Positions 32,269 to 45,016 of a DNA stretch of 64,000 nucleotides are shown here, piece after piece; the first letter of the stretch is position 1; each line of letters begins with the position of its first letter. This stretch comes from Ottelia alismoides (Eukaryota; Streptophyta; Magnoliopsida; Alismatales; Hydrocharitaceae): the NCBI GenBank assembly GCA_037367405.1, contig JAZKJV010003270.1, positions 310,001-374,000 on the forward strand, in the 5' to 3' direction. Made by a program: the position numbers and the translations under genes. The notes beneath the pieces are model-generated. The model saw nothing but the letters and a program-made list of their open reading frames with translations. It did no database searches and was not told the origin of the DNA.

Positions 32269-34370
32269 TAACAGATCCTCACTGTAGTATCTCCTTGAAT
32301 CTGACTTCAGTCGGTCAATACTGCTCCTAGTCCAACCATGGGGAACCTACTTGGAGACGAGATAGTTCACCATGTTGGCATACCACATGAGTATGTCAAC
32401 AACACAAATCGACTCGTCTTGAAAGGTCTCTCTAATTGGCTCGATGTCAAAGGAATCCATTAACTCTAAATAGGATAGATGACCAGCCACAACATTCTTA
32501 ACTCTATGTTTATCCTTAATATCCAAATCAAAAAATGGATTAACAAAATCCACCAAAGAAGATATGCCTTCGCATCCTTATTGTCCATCAAATATCATAT
32601 AGTTGTGTGATTCATATTTATTGTCACCTATGAGCTTAAAATACTACAAGGATTTCTTGTGTTGTAACTGGATAATTTGTCTATGCTTGATCTAATATTT
32701 TACTTGCGTAGTGAATCGCAAATGGTATCATGTTTCACTGCTTACCTATTACTACTCCAATAGCGAAGTAAAACTTATCAGTCAAGATCTCAAATGGAAG
32801 AGATCGGTTAGGAGCTTGTAAAATCGAGTAGTCACAAATATTTCTTTTCAGTAGCTCAAAGGACTCAAGACATTTGTGATCTATAATGAATTTGGTGTCT
32901 TTCCATAAGAGCTCAGTCAAAGGTTAGAAAATATTAGAAAAAATCCTAAATAAATCATATATAGAATCTGACATGCCCTAGAAACGACATGGTCGATTTC
33001 CATTTGTTAGTGGATCAAATTTCTTGATAACATCCAACTTGGTAGCGTCAACCTCCATTCCCTTTTTGGATATGATGTGCCCCAACACGATACCCTCCTT
33101 AAACATCAAATTACTTTTCTCCCAGGAGAGTATCAGATTAACCTACCTACAACTTTGAAGAACTCGGTTTAAGTGTGCTAAACATGAATAAATGAATCAC
33201 CATAGATCGAGAAATTATCCATGAAGACCTCCAGAAAATCCCCCACCATCTCGACAAATACAACCTCATGCACTGTTGAAATGTGCCTAGAGCATTGAAG
33301 CTCGAATAGCATGCACCTGAATGCATAAGAGCTAAATAGACATGTAATGATGGTATTTTCTTGATCCTCATGGGTGATGGCTACATGGTTGTAGCTCGAG
33401 TACCCGTCAAGAAAATAGGAGAACTCTTTCCCAGCAAATCTCTCCGAAATCTGATCAATAAAAGGCAAGGGAAAGTAATATTTCTTTGTCATGGCATTCA
33501 CGTGTCTATAGTCAACACAAACGTGACACGACGTGGGTACTCATGCCATGATCTCTACCGCGTCCTCATTGGTGACCATCTGAATGCCCTACTTCTTCGA
33601 GGAAACATGAAGGGTGGTCATCCACTTGGAGTCTGAGATGGGGTATATAAAACCTACTCCAAACCAATTCTCAATCTCCTTCTTAACTACCTCCTGTAGA
33701 TTAGGGTTTAGTCTTCTCTGAAACTCACAGGAAGATCTAACATTACCCTTTACATAAATGTGGTGTAAAAAGAGGGCAGGGTTAATCCACACAAGATCTG
33801 ACATAGTCCAACCTATAGCCATGTGGTTCTTTTCTAAGACGTATAACAATCTAGACTCTTGTTCTGCAGTCAGCTTAAAAATAATAATGTCATGGAATCT
33901 GTCTTTGGGTCTTGTAAGAAAGGCGTACTTGAGTGTAGGAGGGAGTGGCTTCCACTCTGTAAATAGTGTATCATCAATCAAACTAGGCTAAATCGTCTTT
34001 GAATCTGGTTCCGTGCTACATGAAGTTTGGTCTATCTCTGTCGTGCTTACCTTCGACTTTGTTGTGTAAGGAGTCAGATCGCTAAAGAAATGTAGTAATT
34101 TGGCCAAAGTCGCGTCTGACTTGGCATCTATACCCCTTGACTATCCCAAGGAAGATTGAACTAACATATATGAAGGGATATTTGAGTCGACAAGGGAATA
34201 GGATGATGCATAACTCAAGAACTCTAGCAACACCTAGCAAACTACATCGTGGACACCATCCTCTCCTTATGAGAGGGGTTTGCTCAATTTTGATGGGGTC
34301 TATTTCCATATCCCAACTGTGTTAAGTACTTTGAAATCATCCTCTAAAGAAAAAGAAAAATATGTGCTAG
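32269..34370 (-). pseudogene. Ath3 reverse transcriptase and RNase H
   Basis: Minus-strand frames give RT in order: KYAFLTRPKDRFHDII and AIGWTMSDLVWINPALFLHHIY (33981-33589); then KKYYFPLPFIDQISERFAGKE, FLDGYSSYNHVAI and the catalytic box FMDNFSIYGDSF (33501-33178), where the second Asp of the DD pair is Asn. RNase H follows (32920-32735, PFEILTDKFYFAIGVV; 32556-32347, HRVKNVVAGHLSYLE). The end reads IDRLKSDSRRYYSEDLL just before the junction with Ath2. Closest relative here is Ath4. The protease half lies at 47797-48400, on the other side of Solo1. Confidence 0.85.
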
Positions 34371-36990
34371 TGATTAATCACCAATTCATCATCTTTATTC
34401 TCTCATTTTGGCTTAAAATCCTTACTGAATTACATGCAAATAACACTTATTCTCATCTTTTAACAATATCACATCATTTGTTAATATTGTTTATTTATCA
34501 CTTATTTACATCAAAATAAAAGAATAATGAAGAAAAGAAAAGGAAGGTTGTATATATGTAATGAGTAAAGACTGACCCGAAACTCTAAAACAAAGTCAAG
34601 AATTGACACGGTCAACAAGGAATAAAGTAGGGGAGATAGGTTCATGAACTTATAAAAATCTCAGAAAAATCAAATTCACTTGTATACATTCATCATCATT
34701 CTCTATGTATATATTAACCAATTTTATTTATCATTAAAATAAATTCAAATAAAAATAATTTTTTATTGAAACTTGTACATAAAAATGTGTGTTAAATAAT
34801 AAAAATATTTTCAAAAATAAAGCTTGTATAGAATAGAAGGGGGAACACTTGGAAAAAGACGTAAAGCTAGTCTTGAATGATCAATATCTAATGCATACAT
34901 ACTCAAAATAAATCAAACTCACTTTCATTGCGTTCAAATTAAATAAGCTTTAAAATGAAGGTGGTTTCATAAAATTTGGAGTTAAGATGTGAAAGTTGAA
35001 TTTTTGGGGTGCTTTTGTACAACGTCTATGTTGTACAGTTTTTATTTATTTGTTTATTTATTGATATAAAATATAAATAAAAAATCAAAAATAAAATTAG
35101 AGTATTTATACTATAGGTAAAATGTACCTAGATTGTACATAAAACTATTTATTTAACCCCTTAAATTAGTCCAAAAAATATGTTTAAATCGTTTAATTCT
35201 TATATAAATAAAAAAAATTTAAAATTATGTAATTATTTGTAAAAATAATTATTTAAGATTGTTTATTATTTATATAGGTATTTTATACCTATGAATAAAC
35301 AGTATTTATTTTTTAACCTATTTATTTAATTTATTTAAATTATTAAAAATCACCAAAAATTAAGTTAATTTATTCTTTATAATAACATCATTTTCTAATT
35401 TATTATTATAATTTTCTAATTATCTATTATTTTATCGTGTTGCCTATTTTGGATTTATTCTAGTCGCTTCTTATAGGTCCAGATAGGAGAGTTGACTCCA
35501 GTCAACTCTCTTATCTTCCACTTGACCCGAATCTACTATTCAATCCGTTGATCTTTGTACATTTAATCTTCTCGATTTGGCAATTATTTTGCTCCGATTG
35601 TTCGCCCAATTGGAAAACTTCCAATCCAAATCCACACCCAAACTAATTTTAGTGTGGATCCTCCGCGATTCATGCTCTTTGTATTTTAAAATTTACCTAT
35701 CTTCCAACAATAAAGCCTCTCCAAGTGCTTCATCTGCGATCTGATCTACCTTTCTGCCCAATTTTCTCCACCTTCGAGTGTCTAGAGTTAGAGGTCCGTG
35801 ACAACAGCTCAATTCATTTGATAAAAGCTCAGATCAGAGGCAGATTAGGTATGATCCATTGTCGGTCGGAGCTCCTCCACTGTGAGCAATCTCGATGATC
35901 ATTTAATAGCCGTCTTGAGGCAATAACTATCACCATTCCATTGTCGATCTCTATAGGTAATAATGAATCTCATATTCATCGTGCTAAATTTGGTCAATTA
36001 GGCTCTATTCCCCAAAATTCATATGCATTTAATAATTAATATCGCATCATTAGCATTCATACATGTGAAAATAATATCTGCATTCCAACATGCGTAATTG
36101 CATTAAAAATTCCAAGTGTAAATTGGCCCAAAAAGCAGTTAACTTCCACAGTTTTTAATTAATCCTAACTCCGATTGACCCCAAACCACCTCTATTGTGT
36201 AGATATCAATAACAAGAATAAATAAAAAATACAAAAAAAGTACTAGCATAATTAAGTGTCAAATAATCCCAAAGTCTATTTTCACATCTGATGGACTAAA
36301 ACGTGCATATCTCCCTCATATAATCTCTGATTTCGGTCTACTAACTTTTAAAGTAATCCACTTTCTAATACCATCAAAACAAGACCAATTTCATAAAATT
36401 CGGAGCTCTTTTGTGAAAGTTGAGTTTTGGGTGGGTCTCTTTTGCGCATTTTAACTTTTTGTTATTTTTTACCTGAGTTTTTATGTACAGAATTAACCCT
36501 TTTAAATTTATTTTTTTCATTTGTATTCTTTGATGAAAGTTTTATTAAAAGTTACAAAAATCCAAATCTAGATCAAGACTGCAATCAAAGAAACTGATAG
36601 AGTCTAAGTGTTTGTTGTGAGTCTGTACAACATTCTCGTCTTTCGTACCTCTATTTTATTTCCCTATTTTCTTATTTATTAAAAATCTAAAAAAATAGAT
36701 TAGTATGTAATTAATATTCTTGTATTTTATTGTATTTTTTCTAGTTTTTTTATCCTCTTTTAAACCACCAAAAAATTGCAAAGATCTCAAAAACCCGGTT
36801 TTCTATAGACATAGAGAACACCAAAAATTCCACTTTGCACAGATGACCTCTTTTGCTCATGACTCCTTCATGAAAATTATAGATCTCGTCGAGACAAACA
36901 ACTTTTGTGAATAAATTTTTTTAATCCGAGTATCCTTCTATTTCTTTTCAGATTTTCTTTATCTTTTTAGTTTTTGAAAATTTTTTGGGG

Positions 36991-37102
36991 TGACACGTGA
37001 CAACCCCTGAGCATGCCACGTTGCACCCCCATCTCAATCTCTCACCTCTCTCCCCAGGTCACGTGCCCTGCATGTGACCGCCCTCTCTAGACAAGTCACG
37101 TG
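36991..37102. promoter_or_regulatory. Cluster of CACGTG G-boxes in the Ath4 LTR
   Basis: Cores: ACACGTGA at about 36993, CACGTG at 37060-37065 and CACGTG at 37097-37102, 180-290 bases ahead of the TATA box. The 3' LTR keeps an equivalent set near 42872-42982. The G-box is a binding site for plant bZIP/bHLH factors. A role as U3 enhancer is inferred. Confidence 0.45.
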
Positions 37103-37279
37103 CGGCACCTTACCTATCCCACCTCCCCTTCCCATCAACGATCGTAGCCCTTCCCTGAAACCTCTGCCGGTTGTTGTGCCTCTCTCCCCCCTCTCGTGTA
37201 ACGCCCGCGGCCGCTCCCTCGACATTACGACCTATGACCGTTTATCCTCTTCCCTCTCGTAGCATCACTCATACCTCCC

Positions 37280-37286
37280 TATAAAG
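37280..37286 (+). promoter_or_regulatory. TATA box of the Ath4 LTR
   Basis: The sequence ctccctataaagctc lies at the start of a GC-rich stretch. The 3' copy reads ctccctatagcgctc (about 43154-43168), so the box has decayed there. Confidence 0.5.
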
Positions 37287-38049
37287 CTCAGTGTCGCCTC
37301 CCTCGTCATCTTCATCTGTTGTCTTCCAGCAATCGAAGGAGTGTCAAGCGTGGCAGTGACAACGCCACCACATCCTTCCGCCTTGGCGAGATCCAGCCGC
37401 CTCACGACTGTTGCAGAGCATGCCTCCACTGCTCGCTTCATTCCGACACACCATATCACCGTCGAGCGCGTACCTAGGTATCCCACTTCTAGCCTTTATC
37501 TTCTCCTCTCTGTCATCATCCGTGCGACTCCCACAGTCCCGCTCCATCTTCTCACCTCCGACCTCGCAAAGGTCAGAGCTCTGCTCCTGCCCTTCGTTTA
37601 TACATTACTTCCACTTCCCTTTTTTGTGTTTGTTTGGTTCTGCTAACGATGTAGGTCACCCACTTCGACTCCCCATAGAGCTCATGGATCCCTGCCTCAG
37701 AGCACCTCAGCCACGACCTTGCTCCGACTTCGCCATCGCCTCGCGCGGCCTCCGCCTCCACCCCTGTTGTGCCTCCCACTGTGAGCAACTTGCCCGCAAA
37801 CCACCACGTACCTACTGCTCTGATACACTCGCTCCAACTCTCACGCCATGTGTCGGTCGAGGGTTCGAGCCGCGCTCCGCCCGACGAGCACCACCACCTG
37901 CTATGCCTCCAATGGCCGTTGGATCGGGCCCAAGCCTTGATCCAACGGTTGCCATCTCGCCACATGTCCCCAACCGAGCCTCGGCCCCAACCTCGAAGTT
38001 CCGGCATTCCAGATCACCTCCCACTGCCACATAAAGGCCCGGACATCCG

Positions 38050-38890
38050 AGTCCTCCAAAAGTGTAGGGAAGTGAATCTGGTGCTCTCTTGGGAGAAAAG
38101 TCTATTCATTGTAAAAGAGGGCATTGTATTGGGCATGTCATCTCAAAGAAGGGAATGGAGGTTGACCCTATCAAGGTGGATGTGAACAAGAAACTTGAAC
38201 AACCTACCAATGTGAAACAAGTGCGGTCTTTTCTAGGGCATGTTGGATTTTATAGGAGGTTTATTAAGGATTTTTTCAGAAATTACCCAACCGCTAACTG
38301 GCCTCTTAGGAAAAGACATCGAGTACCTAGTAGATCATAAGTGTCTTGAATCCTTTGAACTACTCAAAAAGAGGATCATTGAGACTCCCATCCTATAAGC
38401 CCCTGACTAGTATCATCCCTTTGAGATCATGACAGACGTTTGAGACTTCGCAGTGGGGGTTGTGTTAGGACAATGAAAAGATGGAATCCGTATGATATTC
38501 ACTATGCAAGCAAATTTTTAGATCCAGCTAAAATTACACTGTAACCGAAAAGGAAATGCTTGCAGTAGTCTTTGCCTTGGAAAAGTTTTCATATATATTA
38601 TAGGATCTAAGGTGACAATTTACACAGATCATTCTGCCATTTGATACTTAATGGAGAAGAAAGATGCAAAAGCGTGACTCCTTAGATGGATACTATTGCT
38701 TCAGGAATTTGATTTGGAGATTAATGATAAATCGGGGTTTAAGAATGTTAGGGCTGATCATTTATTACAGATCGAACATAACAAAATCCCTGAGTCTAAA
38801 TCCATCCGTGAAACCTTCCTATACGAGTCAATTTCTCCTATTGGCTTTCTCCCATGGTATGTCAACATGGTGAACTATCTTGTCTCCTAG
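38050..38890 (+). pseudogene. Ath4 end of reverse transcriptase and RNase H
   Basis: The RT part starts abruptly with VLQKCREVNLVLSWEKS, then LGHVISKKGMEVDPIKVD and VRSFLGHVGFYRRFIKDF (thumb). The RNase H part runs through FEIMTDV at about 38430, EKEMLAVVFALEKF-like residues near 38550 and TIYTDHSAI at about 38620, to LQEFDLEINDKSGFKNVRADHL (38696-38790). Several stops and at least two shifts interrupt it. The palm with its catalytic Asp box lies in the deleted part. Confidence 0.8.
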
Positions 38891-40179
38891 AAAGTTCCTC
38901 AGGGTTGGCCCGAGAACAGAATCGACCGACTCAAGTCCGAAGCCAGACTCTACCATTGGGATATCCATTCCTTTTCATTGAATGACCGGATTGCATAAGG
39001 AGAAGATGTATTCCTCGGGAGGAATACAACTGCGTCCTCAATCTATGCCATACCTTGGAGGTAGGAGGACATCATTCTCGTAAGAGAACCATTGCGAAGA
39101 TACTACAATGTGGATTTTGCAGGCCGACCTTTTTTAAAGATGCCTACAACTTTGTCTGGTCGTGCTCGGTCTGTCAGAGAATGGGAAGGACCATTAGTCC
39201 CAAAGATGCCATGCCTATGCAACCAGTGATCATTTGTGATGTATTCTATGCATGGAGCATTAACTTTATGGGCCCATTCCCTAATAGTCAAGGATTTGTA
39301 TATATTCTTCTTGTGGTAGATTATTTATCTAGGTGGGTGGAGGCTATCCCTACTCGAGCAACAGATAACAAGACTATATGAAAGTTTTTGAAAGATCATA
39401 TTATTTCGAGGTTTGGAATCCCTAAAATATTAATATCTGATGGGAGTAGCCACTTTGTCAACCGGGAGGTGAAGAAGTTGACTAAGGGATACAGCATCGA
39501 GCACCTTGTCGATAGTCCTTACCATCCACAATCCAATGGCATGGCTGAGGTATCAAACAGGGAGGTCAAAGGAATTTTATAGAAGCTAGTCTGCCCTGAC
39601 AGAAAGAACTGGTCCCAACTCCTGGACCATGTTCTATGGGCTTACCAGACAGCTTACAAGACCCCATTGTGCACCTCCCCATTTTGAATGGTATATGGAA
39701 AGCCATATCATTTGTTCGCATAACTCGTGCATAGATCAGAATGGGCAATCAAAAAGATAATTTTGAACTATCACCAAGGAAAGAAGAAGAGAGAAATGGA
39801 TTTGTATGGACTATTTGAAATTCGAAATCATGCCTACAAAAACAGCACCATTTACAAGGACAAAGTAAAGAAATGACACGACAAGAACATCTAAACAAAT
39901 ACCTTTGTCCCAGGGCATAAAGTATGGTTATTTAATGCAAGATTGAAAAGTTTCCAAGGCAAATTGAAATCCAAATGGATGGTACCCTTCATCGTAAGAG
40001 AGGTGCACAATAATGGATGTGTTGAGATCTTAGAGACCACAGACAACACACACAGTTCTATAGTCAACGATCAGTTGCTTAAACACTTTGTCGAATCCAG
40101 CGGCCGATTAGTGAAAGTAGAACAGATCTCCTTCACTCAAGGCATTGTACTAGACGAAAGACTCCAACTACTCGGATAA
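38891..40179 (+). pseudogene. Ath4 integrase, first catalytic Asp lost
   Basis: The zinc-binding part has VGGHHSRKRTIAKIL and CSVCQRMGR (39055-39190), so the H-H-C-C ligands look intact. The core then reads WSINFMGPFPNSQG, where the expected Asp of IDFMGPFP is Asn. It continues ILISDGSSHFVNREV (second Asp), YHPQSNGMAEVSNREVK (Glu kept) and YGKPYHLF-like residues. The tail at 39943-40179 has the KSKWMVPFIVREVHNNG module. Stops occur at 39379, 39580 and later. By sequence it is the best preserved integrase here but catalytically dead. Confidence 0.85.
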
Positions 40180-40263
40180 ACCACCTCTTCAATTCCATCA
40201 CTCTTCTGTATATCCATCAACCTACTCATCTACTCAGGCCCCCACCTGTGATTATCCGATCAT

Positions 40264-40430
40264 ACTTAGGCTGACCTGAGGCTAAGTATAGGGGGAACGG
40301 TACCATTGTTTATACATCAATTCTCTTCTTTTTCTTTTTCGCTCATCTATACTTAGTACGAGATGTGTCTGCATTTCACTTTGTTCCATGAGTACATAGC
40401 ATAGGCTAAGTATATGGGGGTGAGTTTGTA
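40264..40430 (+). repeat. Hairpin plus purine-tract modules in the Ath4 3' UTR
   Basis: Unit 1 is CTTAGGCT-gacctg-AGGCTAAG (one mismatch) then tataggggga (40265-40296). Unit 2 is ataggctaagtatatggggg (about 40411-40430) with a weaker stem. Only two units are visible, compared with four in Ath1 and Ath2. Confidence 0.75.
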
Positions 40431-41811
40431 TATTTTTTACTTACTTTATACATAGCTCGTACTTTAATTGTTTTCATCTAACATCGGGGATGGGTACATG
40501 TTATGTATATTATATTAAATTCTTTCTGTAAATAATACATGTTTATCAAAAAAACTTTTTGCATAAAAAAGAAAAAATAATCACTCATGGTCCTGCATAT
40601 CATCAAGCATCTCATGCATTCCTTGGTTGATATATTCCTGACACTTTCACTCAATGCTTGAGGATTTTGAGGACACTTGATTTCTGAGATCTCGAAAGTC
40701 TGAGTTAGCCATCCTTTATCGCTAGGATTTTGAACTTAATAATCCACACTTCACTAGTTAGAAAGATTTGAGCGCTATATTGCACTCTTCATCTCTACCC
40801 TCTAAAAAATATGATCAGCGCATCACTTTCACAACTGCAAGATTGATGAGATGAGTTGAGTTATAACTTGAGGAACTAGGACTAGAGATTCGAGTTTGGA
40901 CTTGATCTAATGATATTCGAGGTTGGGATAAAGCTAATGAAGGCTTCAAGAAACTTGAGTGTCAGCAAAACCCTAGCCAGTATGTGAACAAGTTCATGTG
41001 CTATCTCGTTGATATTTACCTATGTGCCAGGGTGTAATGAAACTTAATTGTTGATCAATGTGTGCCAACTTTTGGTAAAAGCCGTGGAGCTAGCCAAAAA
41101 AATGTTCAAAAAAACTCTATCCTCCAAAGTCAAGTTACAAATGAGCTTCCACCAATGACGAGCGCTCCCGACCATTTTCAAAGTGTCCACTTGGACCAAG
41201 CGCTAATTAGGACAAAGGAGTCGAGCTAGCACCAAAAAAGGGTTCTGCATCATAAGTGATACAAGTCTGGGTGTCAAAGCTATCTTAGATACTCAAAAGA
41301 GACACAACCCAGAAAAAACAAGTGCAGACGACTCCGAATTCTCTTGACGGACACATTGATCAACAAGAAAAATATCTAAGTATTGAGTAATAAGGCATTT
41401 CAAGAGGTCCTTTGATCCAATGTGAGGGAGAGAAAATTAGACACAAAGGATATCCTTCATCATCTGGTCGTCCATCTACAGTTCAAGCCTGACAAACTAA
41501 TGAGATGGTTGACTAAAGCAAGAATAAACTTATTCCCTAATGTTGAGGATTTGGTCTAGAGGAGAGTCACCTGGACTGGAACTTTGTGTGATGTCTCGAC
41601 TCGACTCTCATGAATGCAATACATTAAAAATCATATCTTGATATTATATGTACAAACAGAGAGTTTAAAAAGTAGAGAAGTTGGATTTCTTTTGATTAAA
41701 GCATGATTGAGCCCAAAATTTTAGGATCTCTCAAATTAAGGGTCTTCGATGAATTGAGCCTTAAAAATTCACATGCACAGTCAGGAATTTATCCAACTAA
41801 GTCATTCATTG
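40431..41811 (+). other. Ath4 3' UTR without recognisable gene
   Basis: Mixed-composition DNA; no long frame or known motif. It corresponds to the same stretch of Ath1 and Ath2. Confidence 0.5.
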
Positions 41812-41847
41812 ATGCTCGAGGACGAGCATGGTTTAAGTATAGGGATA
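41812..41847 (+). other. Ath4 terminal hairpin and purine tract
   Basis: ATGCTCG-agga-CGAGCAT (41812-41829) is a perfect 7-bp stem, followed by ggtttaagtataggga up to the LTR. The tract has fewer G than in Ath1 and Ath2. Confidence 0.8.
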
Positions 41848-44800
41848 TGATGAATCTCGTATTCATCGTGCTAAATTTGGTCAATTATTCTCTATTCCCT
41901 AAAATTCATATGCATATAATAATTAATATCGCATCATTGGCATTCATACATGTGTAAATAATATTTGCATTCCATGATGCATAATTGCATTAAAAGTTAC
42001 AAGTATAAATTGGCCCAAAAAGCAGTTAACTTCCACAATTTTTAATTAATCCTAACTCCGATTAACCCCTAATCACCTCCATTATGTAGATATCACTAAC
42101 AAGAATAAATAAAAAAATACAAAAAAGTACTAACTTAAATAAGTGTCAAATAATCCCAAAGTCTATTTTCAAATTTGATGGACTAAAACGTGTATATCTC
42201 CCTCATACAGTGTCCAATTTTGGTACTCACTTTTAAAGTACTCCATTTTCAAATACCTTCAAAACAAGACCAATTTCATAAAATTCGGAGCTCTTATGTG
42301 AAAGTAGGGTTTTGGGCCTCTTTTGTGCATTTTAACTTTTTGCTATTTTTGACCTGAGTTTTTATGTACATAATTAACCCTTTTAAATTTATTTCTTTTC
42401 ATTTGTGTTCTTTTATGAAAGTTTTATTAAGCGTTACAAAAATCCAAATCTAGATCAAGATAGAAATCAAAGAAACTAACAGAGTCTAAGTGCCCATTAT
42501 GAATTTGTACAAAATTCTCGTGTTCCGTGCCTCTATTTTATTTCCTTATTTTCTTATTCATTAAAAATCCAAAAAACGATTATTGCGTAATTGATTTTCT
42601 TGTATTTTATCATATTTTTTCCAGTTTTTTATCCTTTTTTAAACAAACAAAAAATTATAAAATCTCAAAAAGCAGGTTTTCTATAGACATAGAGACCACC
42701 AAAAATTCCACTTCGCACAGATGACCTCTTTTGCTCACGGATTCTTCATGAAAGTTCTAGATCTCGTCGAGATGAACAACTTTTGTGAAGAAAATTTTTA
42801 GTATCCGAGGTCTCCTTCTATTTATTTTCATAATTTCTTCATCTTTTTCATTTTTGAAAATTGTTTGGGATGACACGTGGCAGCCCCTAGGCGTGCCACG
42901 TGGAACCTCATCTCACTCTCTCACCTCTCTCCCAAAGTCATGTGCCTTGCACGTGACCGCTCTCTCCAGACAGGTCACGTGCGGCATGTGACCCGTCCCC
43001 CTTCCCCTTCCCAGCAACGGCCACCGCCCTTCCCTGAAACCTCCGTCGGTCGTTCCGCCTCACTCCTCCTCTCGCGTAACGTCCGTGGCTGCTCCCTCAC
43101 CATTATGGCCTACGACCGTTCACCCTCTCCCCTCTCGTAATGCTACTCGCACCTCCCTATAGCGCTCATTGTCGGCTCCCTCATTATCTTCATTCGCAAT
43201 CTTCCAACAATCGAAGGAGAGTCGAGCGTGGTGGTGACAACACCACCACATCCTTCTGCCTTGGCGAGATCCAGTCGCCCCGCGACTGTTGCAAAGTGTG
43301 TCTCCACCGCTCGCTTCGCTCCAGCATGCCATATCATCATTGAGCACATACCCAGGTACCCCACTTATAGCATTTATCTTCTCCTCTCCGTCATCATCCA
43401 TGCGACCCCCACTGTCCCGCTCCATCTTCTCACCTCTGACCTCGCAAAGGTCGGAGCTCCGCTCCTGCCCTTCGCCTGTACATCACCTCCGCTTCCCTTT
43501 TCGTGTTTTCTTTGTCCTGCTAATGATGCAAGTCACCCATTTCGACTCCCCTTGGAGCTCACGGATCCCTGCCTCGGAGCACCTCAGCCACGACCTTGCT
43601 CCGACTTCACCACTGCCTCGTGCGGCCTCCGCCTCCACCCCTGTTGCGCCTCCCACTATGGGCAGCCTGCCCGCGAACCACCACGCACCTACCGCTCTGT
43701 CGTGCTCACTCCAGCCCTCGTGCCATGTGTCGGTCGAGGGTTCGAGTCGCGCTCCGCCCGATGAGCGTCGCCGCCCACTATGCTTCCAGGGGCCGTTAGA
43801 TCAGGCCCAAGCCTTGATCCAACGTTTGTAATCTCTCCACACGTCCCTGGTCAAGCCTCGGCCCCAGCCTCGAGGCTCGGGAAATACGGACCGCCTCCTG
43901 CCGCCACATCAAGGCCCGGACATCCGTGCCTTTGCCTCGCTCCGCTCCTTGTGGTTTGGACCCTCCCCAACTTACGTCGAGCCTCCTTTCAACACCACCT
44001 AGGCTCGACCTTCTGAGCCTCAGCCTCGGGCATCCTAGCTGCAGGCCCAAGCCTCGAGACTCTTTGCTCACGTGTGTTGCACGTGCTGCGGGGTAAATTG
44101 TGTCCACACCTTCAGAAGTTCCAGATATTACAAGAAGGTCCTCGATGCCCAGGTTATGGGCTTCTCACGTGGTGACTTGGAAAATTTACAGAAAGGCCCA
44201 AGCACATTTTCCTTATTACTGATAAGTCCTCCATGGACCCAATTGAGAAGAAAATAACTTTTTATTGCATTTTAGTCCCTATATCTTATTTTAGAATATT
44301 TTTCTCATACAAACTCTGTTTCTAGTGCATAATATGTTGATTTGAAGATATTTTCTTGCTCTGTCACCTTGCATAATTTATGGAAAGATATGAGGTTATT
44401 TATTGTGATATATGATTTGAGGATCTCTAATGATTTATGCTTACTGATCTTTGACATATTTATGCTCGTTAATTGAGAAATTTGAGGATCTTTATGTAGG
44501 GACTCAAGTGAAAATATTTTACAAGATTAACATTTTTTAGAGATTGGAAATCTTTATTTGCATAATCTCATATGTGCAGGGGCTCATCCAAGAAAAAAGG
44601 GTTATTGAGAATACTTTGAGGATTAATGATTTATTTCACAAGAGTGAATTGATTGCTTAATTTTATAGCTTGCAGCCTGGATTACATTGATAAATATTTC
44701 TCAAAATTATCCGTTTGATCTGTGATTTCATCTCGAGGACAATTATTATTCTGTTTATTTTTCTTCGCATTGCATCGCATCTTGATTGCATTATATTATA

Positions 44801-45016
44801 GTTTTCTGACATGGAAATTAATCTAACAAATAATTAAGTATTTAATTTAATTTAAAACCTTGCAACTAAAAATCACCATACCCTGTATTCGAACTTGGTA
44901 CACTTGCCAAGATAAAATAATCCACAACATTCAAAGTTTGTGGTTTTTTATCGATCGTTTTTCGCCACATATACTACAATTATCGATTAATAAAGAGGTG
45001 AATTTTGCGCTCATCA
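41848..45016 (+). repeat. 3' LTR of Ath4, about 3.17 kb
   Basis: It runs from TGATGAATCTCG to GCGCTCATCA, with mirrored ends. Order inside: AT-rich U3, conserved atctcgtcgagat (42761-42773), CACGTG boxes, decayed TATA box, GC-rich block (43000-44100), then AT-rich U5. GC-rich frames such as 43228-43764 have no known motif and are on several frames at once. Confidence 0.85.

Larger units (their letters stand above)
35961..38049 (+). repeat. 5' LTR of Ath4, truncated
   Basis: It starts taatgaatctcatattcatcg, matching the 3' LTR start tgatgaatctcgtattcatcg apart from TG to TA and a few bases. It parallels 41848-43925 closely, through the CACGTG cluster, TATA box and GC-rich block, and leaves off at ggacatccg. 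The last 1.1 kb of the LTR is missing. Overlapping frames at 37341-38034 are GC-rich LTR sequence, not a gene. Confidence 0.85.
35961..45016 (+). mobile_element. Ath4: Athila-like element with large 5' internal deletion
   Basis: The 5' LTR (35961-38049, cut short) joins directly to the end of RT; RNase H, integrase, 3' UTR and a full 3' LTR (41848-45016) follow. The flanks are ggtaa (35956-35960) and agtaa (45017-45021), a target duplication with one change. The missing part is the LTR end, primer site, gag, protease and most of RT. Stops in RNase H and a mutated integrase show it is dead. It sits inside Solo1. Confidence 0.85.

Noticed and set aside
37341..38034. ORFs of 101 to 207 codons, repeated at 43228-43831
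   Set aside because: GC-rich LTR leader of Ath4. Frames shift between the two LTR copies, so no coding selection is seen.
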